From Viridothelium virens (lineage: Eukaryota > Ascomycota > Dothideomycetes > Trypetheliales > Trypetheliaceae), in the NCBI GenBank assembly GCA_010094025.1, contig ML991803.1:186001-250000 (forward strand): 64,000 nucleotides of DNA, written 5' to 3'. Numbering within the stretch: position 1 is the stretch's first letter; every line of letters starts with the position of its first letter. The notes beneath the pieces were generated by a model. The model was not told the DNA's origin. It did no database searches and saw only the letters and a list, made by a program, of their open reading frames with translations. Positions 31,172-42,614 of the stretch are shown piece after piece. The position numbers and the translations under genes were made by a program.

Positions 31172-31869
31172 ATGGCCAAGGCTGTCACGCATGAAGGTAA
31201 AGTCCCATTCGATTCCATCCTAGATTTACGACTAATGGCTCCGTTCTCTTGCAGAGATGCTTGGGTGTATGGCTGCTGTCTTTGAGTGGGCAGATAGCTA
31301 CGACACAAAAGTACGCATTTGCCGTTTACAAGACAAATGAAGACGTTCTCACCATTCTGCGCAGGACTGGGATAGATTGAGCAAGTGCATTGCGCCTACA
31401 TTGAGGGTAAGTAGCCCGAGCAGACCCATGTGTAACGAGCTGCTAATGCTGAGCTGTCCTATAGATTGACTACCGTTCTTTCCTCGATAAGATGTGGGAG
31501 GCGATGCCGTCGGATGAGTTCCTCAAGATGGCCTCGGATCCCAATGTGCTGGGGGATCCTTTGTTGAAGACGCAACACTTTATCGGTGGAACCAAGTGGG
31601 AGAAGGTGTCGGATACGGAAATCATTGGCTGGCATCAGCTTCGGGTGCCTCACCAGCGGTACACTGACGCGAGCCGCGAAAAAGTTGCAGTTAAGGGCCA
31701 CGCGCACAGCACCAACCAACACTGGTACAAGAAGGTGGACGGGGTATGGAAATTTGCCGGGCTCTCGCCAGACATCCGGTGGTATGAGTACGACTTTGAC
31801 AAAGTGTTTGCGAGCGGGCGGGACTCATTTGGCGAAGCCAAGGCGTCCAGTGGGGTCCCGCCGAACTAG
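31172..31869 (+). CDS. SCD1: Scytalone dehydratase (DHN-melanin synthesis)
   Basis: Exons 31172..31196, 31255..31310, 31365..31406 and 31465..31869; 175 residues. It dehydrates scytalone to 1,3,8-trihydroxynaphthalene and vermelone to 1,8-dihydroxynaphthalene, the melanin precursor. All active-site residues known from the Magnaporthe enzyme appear with a constant offset of six: Tyr24, Asp25, Tyr44, His79, His104 and Asn125 (Tyr30, Asp31, Tyr50, His85, His104+6 and Asn131 there). Landmarks are SYDTKDWDRL, IDYRSFLDKMWEAMP, LLKTQHFIGG, LRVPHQRYTD and GHAHSTNQHWYKKVDG. Full length, with a slightly variable C-terminal tail. Introns are 54-58 bp. No polyketide synthase, THN reductase or Cmr1-type regulator is next to it in this window. 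Confidence 0.96.
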
Positions 31870-33532
31870 GACGAGGCAAAGAAGGCCGAGGGAGTGGGCG
31901 GCAATGGAAGATTCTGGGCGTGGAGGGCGCTTGAAGTAGCCGCGGGCCATGGGATTCGCGATGGCAATGTACCTAGAGAATGCGAAACAGACGCCCTTCG
32001 ATCTGATGTACGACATCGGCTAGATAGAAACTTCTTCGGCAATGACGTGCCTGGGGTTGAGAGGGGGCCACTGGGGGCGAGGGCAAGCAGAGCAGAGCAA
32101 AGCAGCAAAGGCAAAACAAAGCAAAGCAAGGCCGGCCAGTTGCACGGCAGATCTGCACACCATCCACACCAGTCCACACCAGTCCACACCAGTCCACGCC
32201 ATCCCGTCGTCGTGATCTCACTCCGTCACATGATATCTGGGGAGAATGCTTCTGTGCTGAGGTGCAGACGCGGGTCTGAGTCGAGGACGGGCTGTGAATG
32301 GCGCGCTGGAAGATGGATCCTTGGGCGGGCGCAACAGCTGCGAGACCAAGACGGCGCCGAACGAACCTTAGCAGAGCTAAAACCCCCATGAACCAGCAAA
32401 CCACTCAAATCCACTTCAAAGCACCCAGACCACTTCAAGCCCCTCCGCATCCGCTCAGCCTCTCTGCCTTTTCTCTCCGCTTTCACACTCCCTCCCTCAC
32501 CTCACCTCGTCCCTGTCCCTCTCGTCGCCATCTCCTTGCCCCGCCGTGTGCCTCGTCTTCCCAATTTTTCTCCTCTCCTGTCCTTTCGCGTGCGGGCCGG
32601 TGTTGGTGAAATTTCGCTGTCTTTGGGAATTGCTCCTCTTTGCATTGGTGAGTCTCCGCCCATCAAAAAATTCCCCCTTCCGGTGCAGCCCCCCCTGCGC
32701 CCTCCCACGCCTCCCTCGCCCACCCCTCTCAACATCGAGCAATCATCCTGCGCCGTCACTGTACAAGCCCCGCCTCCCATCTTGCAGCCAAGTGTCGAGC
32801 TCTCAGCGCTTGGGCCGACGGGCTCACTGCATCACTGCATCCGACTTCTTGCGGACCCTTCTGATGAGCACAATTGCTCACACGCTGCTCTGATTCTGAA
32901 TCCTCGCGCTTGATCCACCCATTGGGCCCTCGGTCAGGGAGCGCCTCAATTACACGAGAGGTGGTGGCGAGATGTCGAACCGTTACATTTGCGTCCGCTG
33001 CGGGTGATGCAGAAGAGTGTGACCGAGCTAACTGTTGCTTTCGACACAGATTGGCGAGCGACTCTTCTCTCACAAGCGCCTTCTTCGATCGATCTTCTTT
33101 CCCGCATCTTACTCCAGCGCGAGCCCTTCCCAGCTTTTGCCTGCGTCTGCAACCGCGCTTGAGCTACCTGCCCCTTGCGCCGCCTGCTTCACTTCTATTC
33201 CTGTCCCCTTGTCTCGTCAGGAAGAGGACATTTGATAGTTTTCAATACTCTGCGTTAGTTGCGATTTGCACGGCAGCGATCCTGCGCTTTCAACGGCCTT
33301 GACGAGCATCTTTATTTGCCAACTTTCGGTCCTCAACACTCAGGTATGACGTCCTTTCACGCATCGTCGTACGCGTCTTTGCCCGCCATCCCAGATTCTC
33401 AAGACTCACCTGACTGACTAGCGTTCACGTGTCAGTTGCACAAACACCAAATACCTCGCTTCCAACAAAGGGTCCACTTTCAAGGGTTTCCACCGTCTAA
33501 TAAACTACCACACCACCAAACTCCAACTCAAG
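31870..33532. other. Long leader/promoter region of the Csx1-like gene
   Basis: 1.66 kb without a gene. It contains an AAAGC/AGCAA-rich patch (32090-32130), a 10-bp tandem repeat (32163-32198), and a long pyrimidine-rich strand (32440-32560 and 33085-33230), typical of the leaders of highly expressed fungal genes. A candidate 5' UTR intron may run from about 33343 (GTATGA) to near 33420 (CTGACTAG), but this is only a guess. Confidence 0.45.
32163..32198. repeat. Short tandem repeat, 10-bp unit TCCACACCAG
   Basis: Three near-exact copies of TCCACACCAG, preceded by a partial copy and followed by a diverged one (TCCACGCC). Lies in the upstream region of the Csx1-like gene. Confidence 0.8.
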
Positions 33533-34920
33533 ATGAGCAACTTTCCTAACTTTTACAACCCCGATCAGCAGGGTGGAGATGAAGCCGGAGGTGCTGGAGC
33601 GGCTGGCCAGCCTCAGGGCCAACCGGGCATGCAGCCAGGCGGAGAGCCTGGCTCCGCGCAAATGCCCGGCGGACCGAATGCTGGAGGCGCGCCTGGCTCA
33701 CTCGCGCCTCCCCAGCAAGGACAGGAGTCAAAGACTACGCTCTGGTACGTTTCCACTGGTATTTGCATGTATTTGGTGATTCTCTTATGCTGAATTTGTG
33801 TAGGATGGGCGAGTTAGAGCCTTGGATCGATGAAAACTTCATTCGGAGCGTTTGGTTCGGCATGGGTGAACAAGTTAATGTCAAAATGATTCGAGACAAG
33901 TTTTCTGGGTAGCCGCCTCGCTTTTTCTTGGCAAAACTTTCGAATTACTGACGTGGCTTGCATAGAAGTAATGCCGGCTATTGCTTTGTCGATTTCACTT
34001 CAGCCGAAGCGGCAGCCAAAGCACTCACATTGAACGGCCAAATGATTCCCAACACCAGTCGGCCTTTCAAGCTGAACTGGGCTTCTGGTGGAGGACTGGC
34101 CGATCGGAGGTATGTCTTCCAACTCTATTTGAATTACTTGATTTATTGACTATCTTGTGGTGCATCTAGCCGGGATGACCGCGGCCCCGAATACTCAATC
34201 TTTGTTGGCGATCTGGGGCCTGAGGTCAACGAGTTTGTCCTGGTGTCGCTCTTCCAAAGTCGATTCGCATCATGCAAGTCTGCAAAGATCATGTCAGACC
34301 CCATCAGCGGCATGTCTCGCGGCTACGGATTCGTCCGCTTCTCAGACGAGCAGGACCAACAACGCGCGTTAACGGAAATGCAAGGAGTCTATTGTGGCAA
34401 TCGACCGATGCGCATCTCCACCGCAACCCCGAAGAACAAATCCGGGGGAGTGGGCGGCCCTGGTGGTGGCATGGGAATGGCTGGTGGACCTGGTCCTATG
34501 GGAATGTACTCAATGGGAGCACCGCCAATGGGTTACTACGGTGCGCCTCAGCCGATGAACCAGTTCACCGATCCGAACAACACAACTGTCTTCGTCGGCG
34601 GCTTGTCCGGCTACGTCACTGAAGACGAACTTCGTTCATTCTTCCAAGGCTTTGGGGAGATCACTTACGTCAAGATTCCTCCGGGGAAGGGATGCGGCTT
34701 CGTCCAATTCGTACAGCGTCACGCGGCCGAGATGGCCATCAACCAGATGCAAGGATATCCGATCGGCAACTCACGCGTGCGCCTAAGCTGGGGCAGAAGC
34801 CAGAACAACTCAGGTCCTGCAGGCACTCCTTACCGCCCTGCACCTCCACCTCCTGTGTATCCCTCCATGGGGATGCCACCATCCCACCCGTACGGCAATT
34901 TTGCACCGATGAAGGTATGA
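33533..34920 (+). CDS. Three-RRM RNA-binding protein, Csx1/Nam8/Ngr1 family
   Basis: Exons 33533..33744, 33804..33908, 33966..34109 and 34170..34920; 403 residues. After a Gly/Gln/Pro-rich N-terminus come three RNA recognition motifs. RRM1 starts at TTLWMGELEPWIDE with NAGYCFVDF as RNP1. RRM2 has SIFVGDL as RNP2 and SRGYGFVRF as RNP1. After a Gly/Met-rich linker, RRM3 has TTVFVGGL and GCGFVQF. The order and spacing match TIA-1-like proteins of the Csx1/Nam8 group, which bind AU-rich mRNA or act in U1 snRNP-dependent splicing. Cellular role here is inference. The C-terminus is Pro-rich. The stop at 34918 may be bypassed: GTATGA at 34915 could be a donor spliced to CAG at 34984, adding codons for PPNPYSK; I kept the unspliced end. 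Confidence 0.9.
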
Positions 34921-35597
34921 CAGTCACATTCTTTGCGAATTTCCGCGAGCGCGCGCGTCTCAATGTCATGTATGCTAATCAGCCGCCCAATCCCTACAGT
35001 AAGCGACATTCCGTTCCTTATCTTGCAATTGCAGCGGGAGTCCGTTCGTTCCAGCGTGCGAGGTCTAATTTTCTGTGGTTGGCTCTCTTGAGACCCTTTT
35101 CAGCACTTGCATGACTTCGTAACGATTTAACGCCAAGCGGTTCTTCCTTACTGCATGACTCCAGCTTCCAGCGCCGGCGGTTATCTGGTTCTTCCTTGTC
35201 GAAAAAGTTGCATTTGCTTTCCTCCCCCCCGCTAACCTACACCTCCCATTCCCTAGTACGCGAACACATACATATGCATATACACTCAGCACCGTCCCCA
35301 ATTTGCTTTCTTGCCCGTATTTTGTCCCCCGTTTTTTCTTTCCGTCGACGAATCTCCACACTTATTATTCCCAATCTCGACTGGCCTAGAGGTATTTGTA
35401 CAACATTCAGCGGGTGCTTCAATGGGATTCATTTGCCACGATCTGCTTTGCCCCTCTTGGGTTGCTACGATGATCGATGAAGGATGAGGGTTTGGGAAAT
35501 CTCGATTTCGACCTTGCAAAATTTTTCTTTCAGATTGAATGTAGCTAGGCTAGTTCTCTTTTCGATCCTTTCCATCGGATGAGGCCTCACCGCCAAG

Positions 35598-35736
35598 TCA
35601 CAAGCATAGCCAGCTCATGTTAATACATTGCTCTTTGTTCTCGTCTTCAGGTGCCTTGCTCTTGCCATTTCCTCTACCAATGTAGTCTGGCGTGATAGCC
35701 TTCTTGTTTCCCTTCTTGGGGTCTGCAAATGGTTTA
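35598..35736 (-). CDS. Possible terminal exon of an unidentified gene
   Basis: After a good acceptor (TTTGCAG, with a CTGAC branch point about 25 bases earlier) the frame reads DPKKGNKKAITPDYIGRGNG and continues Lys/Glu-rich to a stop at 35598. The composition is protein-like, but I could not find the upstream exon or name a family. May be a gene end or chance. Confidence 0.25.
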
Positions 35737-36104
35737 CCTAGTTGGTCAGGTATGCATCCACCCACCCTTCTATGGTCGAACAAATTAGGATGAGCTGACG
35801 CCAAGTCTATTTTAGAGGCCTTCCAATTGCTAGTACCAATTTGTTGAATGTGCTATTGATGTCCTCACTAGATTTGATCAATCTACTGCCCCTCGGCCAC
35901 CTGGAAGTGGTGAACATTGGTCATTCAGGACAGGAGCAAGTAGAGGTCCTTCGACGACCGATGAGAGTGTTGCACCGGCAAGTGGAACGAGGCCTTAGCT
36001 CAGTGACATGTGGTAAAGTAAAGAATAAGCTCGGCAACTTTGTCAGTGGTCGAGTGCCGCGCACTGTCAAGCCATAACGGGATCCGCAAACAAACGAGCC
36101 TATC

Positions 36105-36530
36105 CTATATCGGAATGAAATGAAACGTTCGAGCGACCGCGTTGTATTCGACGCAATTCAATGACGAGTATCGATCAGGCTGGTTGTGATAATTATTTCC
36201 AGCAAAGCGATCGCGCTGGTGTGGCTTTGAAATTGCGTTGGTCACTGCCCTGATTGCTTTCCAATCGAGATTTTCTTCAATATCCATAACATCCAATTTG
36301 GGAAGTAGCTCCACTTTGAGCTCGCGGTCACGTCGGTGAATGGGCCTCGTCTGCAAGTGCTTCGCTCTTTCCCTGTGAAGACCGAAACCCATCCAATCTC
36401 GTGATTGCTTCCAACTCGCCTTTCTTTCATGGAGATGCAATCTTGTTGCGAGCTTCACTGCTTTTCTTAATTTAATACGACGTTTTTCCAGCTTTCTAAC
36501 CCACGCCTTAACATCGAGTTCGGATTGCAT
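36105..36530 (-). CDS. Hypothetical basic protein (141 aa)
   Basis: Single-exon frame starting 103 bp from, and divergent to, the multi-exon gene at 36634. The first half is a Lys/Arg-rich helix (WVRKLEKRRIKLRKAVKL), followed by a Trp-containing segment (WKQSRDWMGFGLHRERAK) and an acidic stretch (DVMDIEENLDWKAIR). Codon composition looks coding rather than random. No family recognised. Confidence 0.38.
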   Translation of the reverse strand: MQSELDVKAWVRKLEKRRIKLRKAVKLATRLHLHERKASWKQSRDWMGFGLHRERAKHLQTRPIHRRDRELKVELLPKLDVMDIEENLDWKAIRAVTNAISKPHQRDRFAGNNYHNQPDRYSSLNCVEYNAVARTFHFIPI

Positions 36531-36633
36531 AGCTTACTGTTAACGATGCGTTATCAACTGTGGGATGTGCTGCTGTTTCCTGAGCCATCCAATATTCCCA
36601 TTCAAGAATTTAAGACTGCCTGTTTCGTTACTC

Positions 36634-38485
36634 ATGACGCTGGTACGTAAGGGCCTCCCCAGAACGATGATAGAGCTTGCGCTTACTTGCCGTGTTTTAG
36701 AGAGCAATGGTGCGATTCCCACCCTGACCACTTTCGTGCCCTCACAAGCTCGCGGTTCTCCATTCAGAGTCTCGGTCCACGCCTGGGAGACCCCAAAGTT
36801 GTCAGTCAACGTGAGTACATCGAGGACGGCGGGAGAGAAGACTCTCATTGGTGTGAGAGTCATTATCGACGGAATCTGCGTCGCGTAAGATTAAAATCAT
36901 GATTACAGGGCGAAGTTCAACTAATGATGATGCATGGAATAGCTGTGAAGCTTTCGAGCCCACCTCAGACTGGCCGCAAATACTAAGTACTGTATCCCCA
37001 AAGCTCCTTCACTATTAAGACTAATCGCTGCTCAGGCCTCTCAAACAGTATGTCCTCGTTGTAGGTATCACAGCCGATGTACTAATCAGCTGAGTAGCGT
37101 TAAGTGCGAAAAACGTTACTACGCGGCTCAAGTTTCCTCCCTTCCATTACGAAATACTTGACCAAGCTCACTGGAATGCGGGCGACAGTCTTGGTCGGAT
37201 AAAAGTCGTGATCTCGGAGGGGGTCGAGAGAGGCCAGCTCCAAGGCAGAATCAATTTCAAACCTCTAACCAATCTTGTGTGCTTCTCCTTCCAACCAGCA
37301 CCTCTAGGTACGTACGACAGAGAATTGATGTCTCAAAGAAAAGAGTATCATCCTCTACGATTCTGTCGCTGACTTTGTTGAAGACGTCCTAGAGCAGTCT
37401 GCGATCGCCTGGCCTAACGCTGGGATGTGGCTAGCCTTTTCAGGATCTATAAGCACACCGCAAAACTTCGGAATCCCTTTCCACTCTCAGTCTGCACCAA
37501 TAATGGGACCTGACAGTCATGCACATTCACCACGACGTCGTCGATTCCATACGGTTGCCAGCAGTTGCTTCCCCGGCCACTCCTTCCTTACTCCGCAATC
37601 CCAAGCCGTACCAAACATGCCGGATCCATTTGTGGACAATCAGAGCCTTCGATCGACGCCAGCTTTCTACCCGACACCAGTCAATGGTCAACCCCTAATT
37701 GGCGGTCCTTCCCCGCAAGACAAAGGCGTGGAAATGCGCCTTCCGGACGACCAGCTTGCACGCTTGATCGACGCACTGAGTCCTCAAACCAAAAACAATT
37801 ATCGAGCGTCGAATGAACAAGCATATCGGCAAATGGCTTCAGGTGTCGACTCCTCAAGCCTCCCACCAATCTCAAGTAGCTCTCTCTTTGACCCAAAGTT
37901 TACAGCTGCATCTGGCATCAGAGCGTCGGCACCGACTCGATTACCCAGCATCGGACAAGGTACAACAATCTGGGATTCAGTTCATGCATTCCAAGCACCG
38001 GACGGCAAGCACGGAAGGGACCCAACCGATATCAGCATGCACACGGGGTGCACGGATTTCCCCAATTGTAATCATGACGAGCGGCATGAGCCTCAACCTG
38101 CTGCGGACAGTCCAGCTACGCAGGTGAGAGGAAAGAAGGAAGGATCGGCAAAAAAAGAGAAAGGTAAGTATTCTTCCCTTGCTTATCAATGCTCAAAACT
38201 GCATGTGGGAACTCTCTCCTGGGAATTAATACTGATCCATTCGCAGATGAGCGGGTCTTCACGCCAACATCTAAAGAGAGTCCCAATCCTACTAATGTAG
38301 CTCAGCCTACTCAACATAATGTCAGTGCAAGTGGAGAGAAGAGGAAGCGGTCGGCGATTGAGAGTGGAACCAGTAACGAGGCTAGCCCTGCTCCCATGGA
38401 AGGGTCTGTGAAAAAGATGTCGCTTAGGTCTCGTAGCAACATTTCAGCACTGCTGCAGGATGAAGGAAACAAGGAAAGCACCTAG
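36634..38485 (+). CDS. Conserved-looking multi-exon protein of unknown function
   Basis: Proposed exons: 36634..36884, 36943..36986, 37036..37047, 37098..37307, 37384..38163 and 38247..38485; 511 residues, closing in frame. The N-terminal ~200 residues look like a compact beta-rich domain (SPFRVSVHAWETPKL, LIGVRVIIDGICVA, FPPFHYEILDQAHWNAGD, LGRIKVVISEGV, NLVCFSFQPAPL, VLEQSAIAWPNAGMW). The rest is Ser/Pro-rich and disordered, with HAHSPRRRR and GEKRKRS as possible nuclear localisation signals. I recall similar uncharacterised proteins in Pezizomycotina but no assigned function. The 12-bp exon 3 is very small and the start is the weakest point: MTLVRKG at 36634 or Met at 36667 are alternatives. 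Confidence 0.65.
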
Positions 38486-38853
38486 GAGGTTGCTTAGCTC
38501 GTGCTCAGGCGTTGCGTTATTGAGGAGTGTTCTTTGCAAGTCATTGCTTGAGGTCATGAGGGAGACGATGAGAGCGCCTATTTTTCACCACTACTTTTGC
38601 TGATAAATCAATGTACCCAAATCAACAAGCAATGATCGTGATACTTTCTAGCGATTAAGAATTGCCAGAGCTGATGTGTGAGTTTCCGCAGGAATAAGCC
38701 CGCGCTAGTCCGGATTTGGAGATTTGTTGTTCGCTGCGGCGCGCATGCTTCACCGATCCCATCTTACGCGCTGTCTACTCTACAATCCGATCAATCCGTC
38801 TTGAACGTCCACAGACGCGCGCAATTGGGTGGTCTCGCACGTCTTGTTTTATA
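38486..38853. other. Short intergenic region
   Basis: About 370 bp between two same-strand genes. Holds the 3' UTR of the upstream gene and the promoter of the TinA/Msd1-like gene. Nothing else seen. Confidence 0.5.
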
Positions 38854-40948
38854 ATGGACTCCAATTCTCTAAAGACTGCCTCCACCTACATCAACAACCT
38901 CCTCCTTGCACGCGGTCTCCTCCGTGACAGCGAACCCATCCCGTTCGAACACGCGCGCACCCACAAAGGCAAAGATGGCGACGCAACCATGGCCAAAACC
39001 ATGAGTCTCGTGCATGATCTGATCCTCCAACGAGATGTACGTCACCCATCTCCCTTATCCCTCTCACTTTCCTCATCCATCCAAACCCTTTAATCCCAAA
39101 CCTCTTATACTAACACCCACGCCCCATCCTCCAGCGCGAACAATCCCACCACCAGTCCCTCACTACCCACCTACAGACCCTCCGCGCCGACGCCACCAGC
39201 ACGACCGCGCGCCTCTCACGCCTGCAAACCGCGCACGACGCGCAAGCGCGGCAGCTCGCGGCATCGGAAACGGCGGCGCGCACGGCGCGGACGGCGCTGC
39301 GCAGCGCAGAGGCTGCGAACAAGGCGCTCGAGAAGGAAGTGGTGAGGCTGAAGCAGAAGGTCGGCGAGGTGCGGCGCGCGGCGGAGAAGGATGTGCGTAG
39401 GAGGGATGAGGTGGTGAGGGGGCTAAGGGCGCATTTGAGTGCAAGGCAGCGGGGGAGTAAGGTTGGGGTTGTGGGGGCGAGTGTGGTGATTACGCCGGGA
39501 GTGGGGCAGAGTCAAGGTCAGAGTCAGAGTCAGGGTCAGAGCCGGGGGAGGAAGGGAGAGACGAAGGGCGATGAGGCGAGGGGGGGTGCGGATACGGCGG
39601 ATCCGGGGTATAGTTTGCGGCAGGAGACTACGGAGTTCCTGACGCAGCTGGGGCAGAGTCTGAGCGATGAGAATGATGGGTTGATTGCGCTGTTGAGAGG
39701 GGTGGTGGGGGAGGTGAAGGGGTTGTTGGGGGTTTCGGAGGAGGGGACGGGGAAGGGGAGGGGCGGGGTGAAGAAGACTGGTGGAGATATCCAGATCCAG
39801 ACGATTGTGGAAGAGGAGGATACGGCGATGGTGAATGCACTGCCGACGTCATATGAAGCATTGGCTGCGGATGTGGACGCAGTATTGGGGCAGCTGAAGG
39901 AGGTGTTGACAAGCCCTAACTTTGTCCCTTTGGAGGAGGTTGAGACAAGAGATGAAGAAATCGGCATCCTTCGTCATGGCTGGGAGAGAATGGAAGCGAG
40001 ATGGCGAGAGGCAGTAGCTATGATGGAAGGGTGGAGAAAGAGGATAGAAGAAAAGGGCGATACAGTTCAACTGGAAGATCTCAAGATGGGTTTGGGCTTA
40101 GGCCAAGGCTTTGAAGATCTAGCAAGCATTGCTGGAAGTGCCAGAAAGAGAAGCGACAGCTGCAGAAAGAACGAGAGCGATGAGTCCGGCATCGATCTTG
40201 TCAAAGAGTATCGCCCGGTGGACAAGAAAGTCGAATACGGTGAAGGGACTGAGCAATCCGACATGTTTGATCTGGAGTCTCCTACACAGCACCAACCTCT
40301 CCGAGAAACCAAAGCAAATCCCAAGTCGCCTCGACGCGTCTCCTTCATGCTCTCCTTGGATGGGACGGCTGATGAAAACTCAGAGTTGGATATCCTGGCA
40401 AACGCACCAGACCTATCACCTGGAAAAGTATTTAGCCAGGGCCAAAAAGCGCATGGGCAACAATCACGAGGCTCATCCCCAAAAGTAAGTTTCGCAAAGA
40501 CAGATACCGGCACACCCTCACATCAAGGAAAAAACAACAGATTACCACCAAGTCCAACTACAAGACTAACAATGAGCAGGCGTCTAAGCGCCCATCTTCG
40601 CCACACCCTTCGGAACCAGCGTCGAAGCTGGTTTTTTCATCCGATCTGAGCGAGGAAGAAGAAGAGCCGGACGCGGATGAGGATTCCGTGCACGACCATT
40701 TTACCGTGCAGGATAAGCTAAGAGCTGCGCAAGTGGAGGCAGAGGCAGCAGCTGAGGCTAGAGCTAAGAAGATGCAAGAGCAGGAAGACGAACGGAGGCG
40801 TCAGATGGGAAAGGAGGTAAGAGAGACTAGATCAAATATGGCTGGCTCTCCAGCCAAGGCAGTCAAGAGGACGAGGATTGGTGGGAGGCCAAAAAGGAGA
40901 AAGAGTACCTTGACCCCCGACGAACTGATGGGCCTCTTGGGAGACTGA
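38854..40948 (+). CDS. ADIP-family protein, NIMA-interacting TinA / Msd1-like
   Basis: Exons 38854..39036, 39135..40484 and 40580..40948; 633 residues. The N-terminus (LKTASTYINNLLLARGLLRD, then IPFEHARTHKGKDGDATM) is the signature of the afadin/alpha-actinin-binding (ADIP, SSX2IP) family. In fungi this includes Aspergillus TinA and fission yeast Msd1, which anchor microtubule minus ends at the spindle pole body. A long coiled coil follows (about residues 62-160), then a Gly/Gln/Ser repeat (GQSQGQSQSQGQSRGR), a second helical region, and a basic C-terminus (VKRTRIGGRPKRRKS) ending in LTPDELMGLLGD. Introns are 98 and 95 bp. Without the last splice the frame closes early at 40649; splicing at 40485/40579 restores a frame with EEEEEPDADEDSVHDHFTVQ. 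Confidence 0.87.
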
Positions 40949-42614
40949 TCAATCGGGGGTTTTTGTCGACTCTCAACGGCATGTCCGCGTGATAGCCACC
41001 ATAGCTTTCATCCGTGATCGAGATATCATGCAGTACGCTTGGGATGCCCCGGACTCCACGTGGGGTGAATAGGTTTGATTTGTGCAATCGCACTCAGCTG
41101 GAAAACATGTCACCGGCAGCAGCCGAAATACTGCTCAGGAACAATTATCATTTGCTCAGCATACGATGGAGAAGATTATTATTCGTGAGATTCGATCTAA
41201 GCGCCGGGAAGAAGGTGATTCGAGAAGGATAGCTGCAGATTCCCCGCTCTCGCAGGAGCCTCGTTCATGGTCCCACCAGCCCTAATTAAGGCGAAAGCAT
41301 GAATCAACTGAGGGGTGGCTTGACCGGACAGTGGAGCTATGGTGGGATGGTGGCTTTGTTGCCTAATAGATTGGAGAGATGGATGGATGGTGTTTACGAG
41401 TAGCAAGGTACTAGGTAGGTAAGGTACGTAGACCATCTTATCACCGGTCTTGTTTGCAATGTTTCCCGGCAGGCTCCCGAGCCTAAGGTTGCATGCAACC
41501 GCCGAGGGCTACGTTATTGGCTGAAAATGTGCAAGGTCATTGGCCATGGAAGAATGCCAGAAGTACATCGCACATGGATGATGGACGTCCGAGGAAGAGC
41601 GACCAGGTTGTACCAGCCAAAAGGGCAATTCAAGTCAATGCGCGTCACTATCGAGATGCAGCTTTTTTGGTGGGAGTTCTTGCTGGTTCGGTGGTCCAGT
41701 CTGCAGTGTGACGGTAAATTAGTGGACGATGCGCAGCTAGAGCACAAACCATCACCACTTATCACCACTGCTATTGCTCCCCTTTCATCCCATTGGCCTG
41801 TCGTTCAGTTGTCCCCTGCTCCTTCCTAGTCCTGTTTGTCTGCTCTCCACTCGAGCCCAGCTCCATCTGGCGAATCAGCGTCTCCACTCTAGGCGCCCGC
41901 AGCTGGTCCGCAGCTCACCCGCATCACCTCCATCCAAGACCATCCAACACTCGACCACTCGTTTGTCTTCTTCCAAGCGCTCAACGCCAACCGTCGCCCT
42001 CAGTAGCACTCCTTAGGCATGCATTCGCAGGCTCTGTGCAGGCCGTTCCCCGAGCTCGCGAACATGCACGCTGCAGTACCTCCGGAGCCCAGTGGTCTTG
42101 TGGTCGAATCGGGCTTCTGGCCAGCTCCCATCCCTCCTCCCTCTGAGGGGGCGTCGCCCAGGTAATAAGAAGCTGCCTCTTGCCCGCTTCCGACTCCTTT
42201 TCTCTTCTTCAGCAAGCCTGTCAACCCTCTGAGAGTCTGTTTGGTCGAGTTCTTTCTCTTTGCGTTTTTTATTTGCACTTTTTACACTGCGTCTACTTTA
42301 CTCTTCTCACATATTCTTGAGCCTGGTGCTCTCCCATACAATATTATCGCGCTCCAATAATATCTTACCAACTCTACCAGCCTTCCACAGAGTAAAATCT
42401 GTCAAGGCACTTCGATTCATTTTTGTCGCCGGTCGACACACGCGCGCACTACACGTCAATAATAGAGATTTTCTTCGACTAATAGCTCTCCTTGCTCAAA
42501 ACGCATTACAAGGCTTCACGCCTTCTACCACAATACACGCTTTTAATATCGCGTTTTCTTTTTTGGACTAGACGAACATAAGGACCTCCGACACTAATAT
42601 TCAATCGATTCATA
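40949..42614. other. Long upstream region of the glycogen-binding-domain gene
   Basis: 1.67 kb without supported genes. Contains a pyrimidine-rich leader (41770-41990 and 42180-42370) and CCAAT-type sequences around 41510-41545 (ATTGG on the plus strand). Short open frames are not convincing. Confidence 0.45.

Larger units (their letters stand above)
34921..36633. other. Gene-poor interval with two uncertain small minus-strand frames
   Basis: 1.7 kb holding the 3' UTR of the RNA-binding gene and the upstream region of the next gene. Two minus-strand frames are listed separately. Nothing else recognised. Confidence 0.45.

Noticed and set aside
31170-34920. Melanin gene cluster
   Set aside because: Only scytalone dehydratase is present; the flanking MFS and RNA-binding genes are not melanin-specific.
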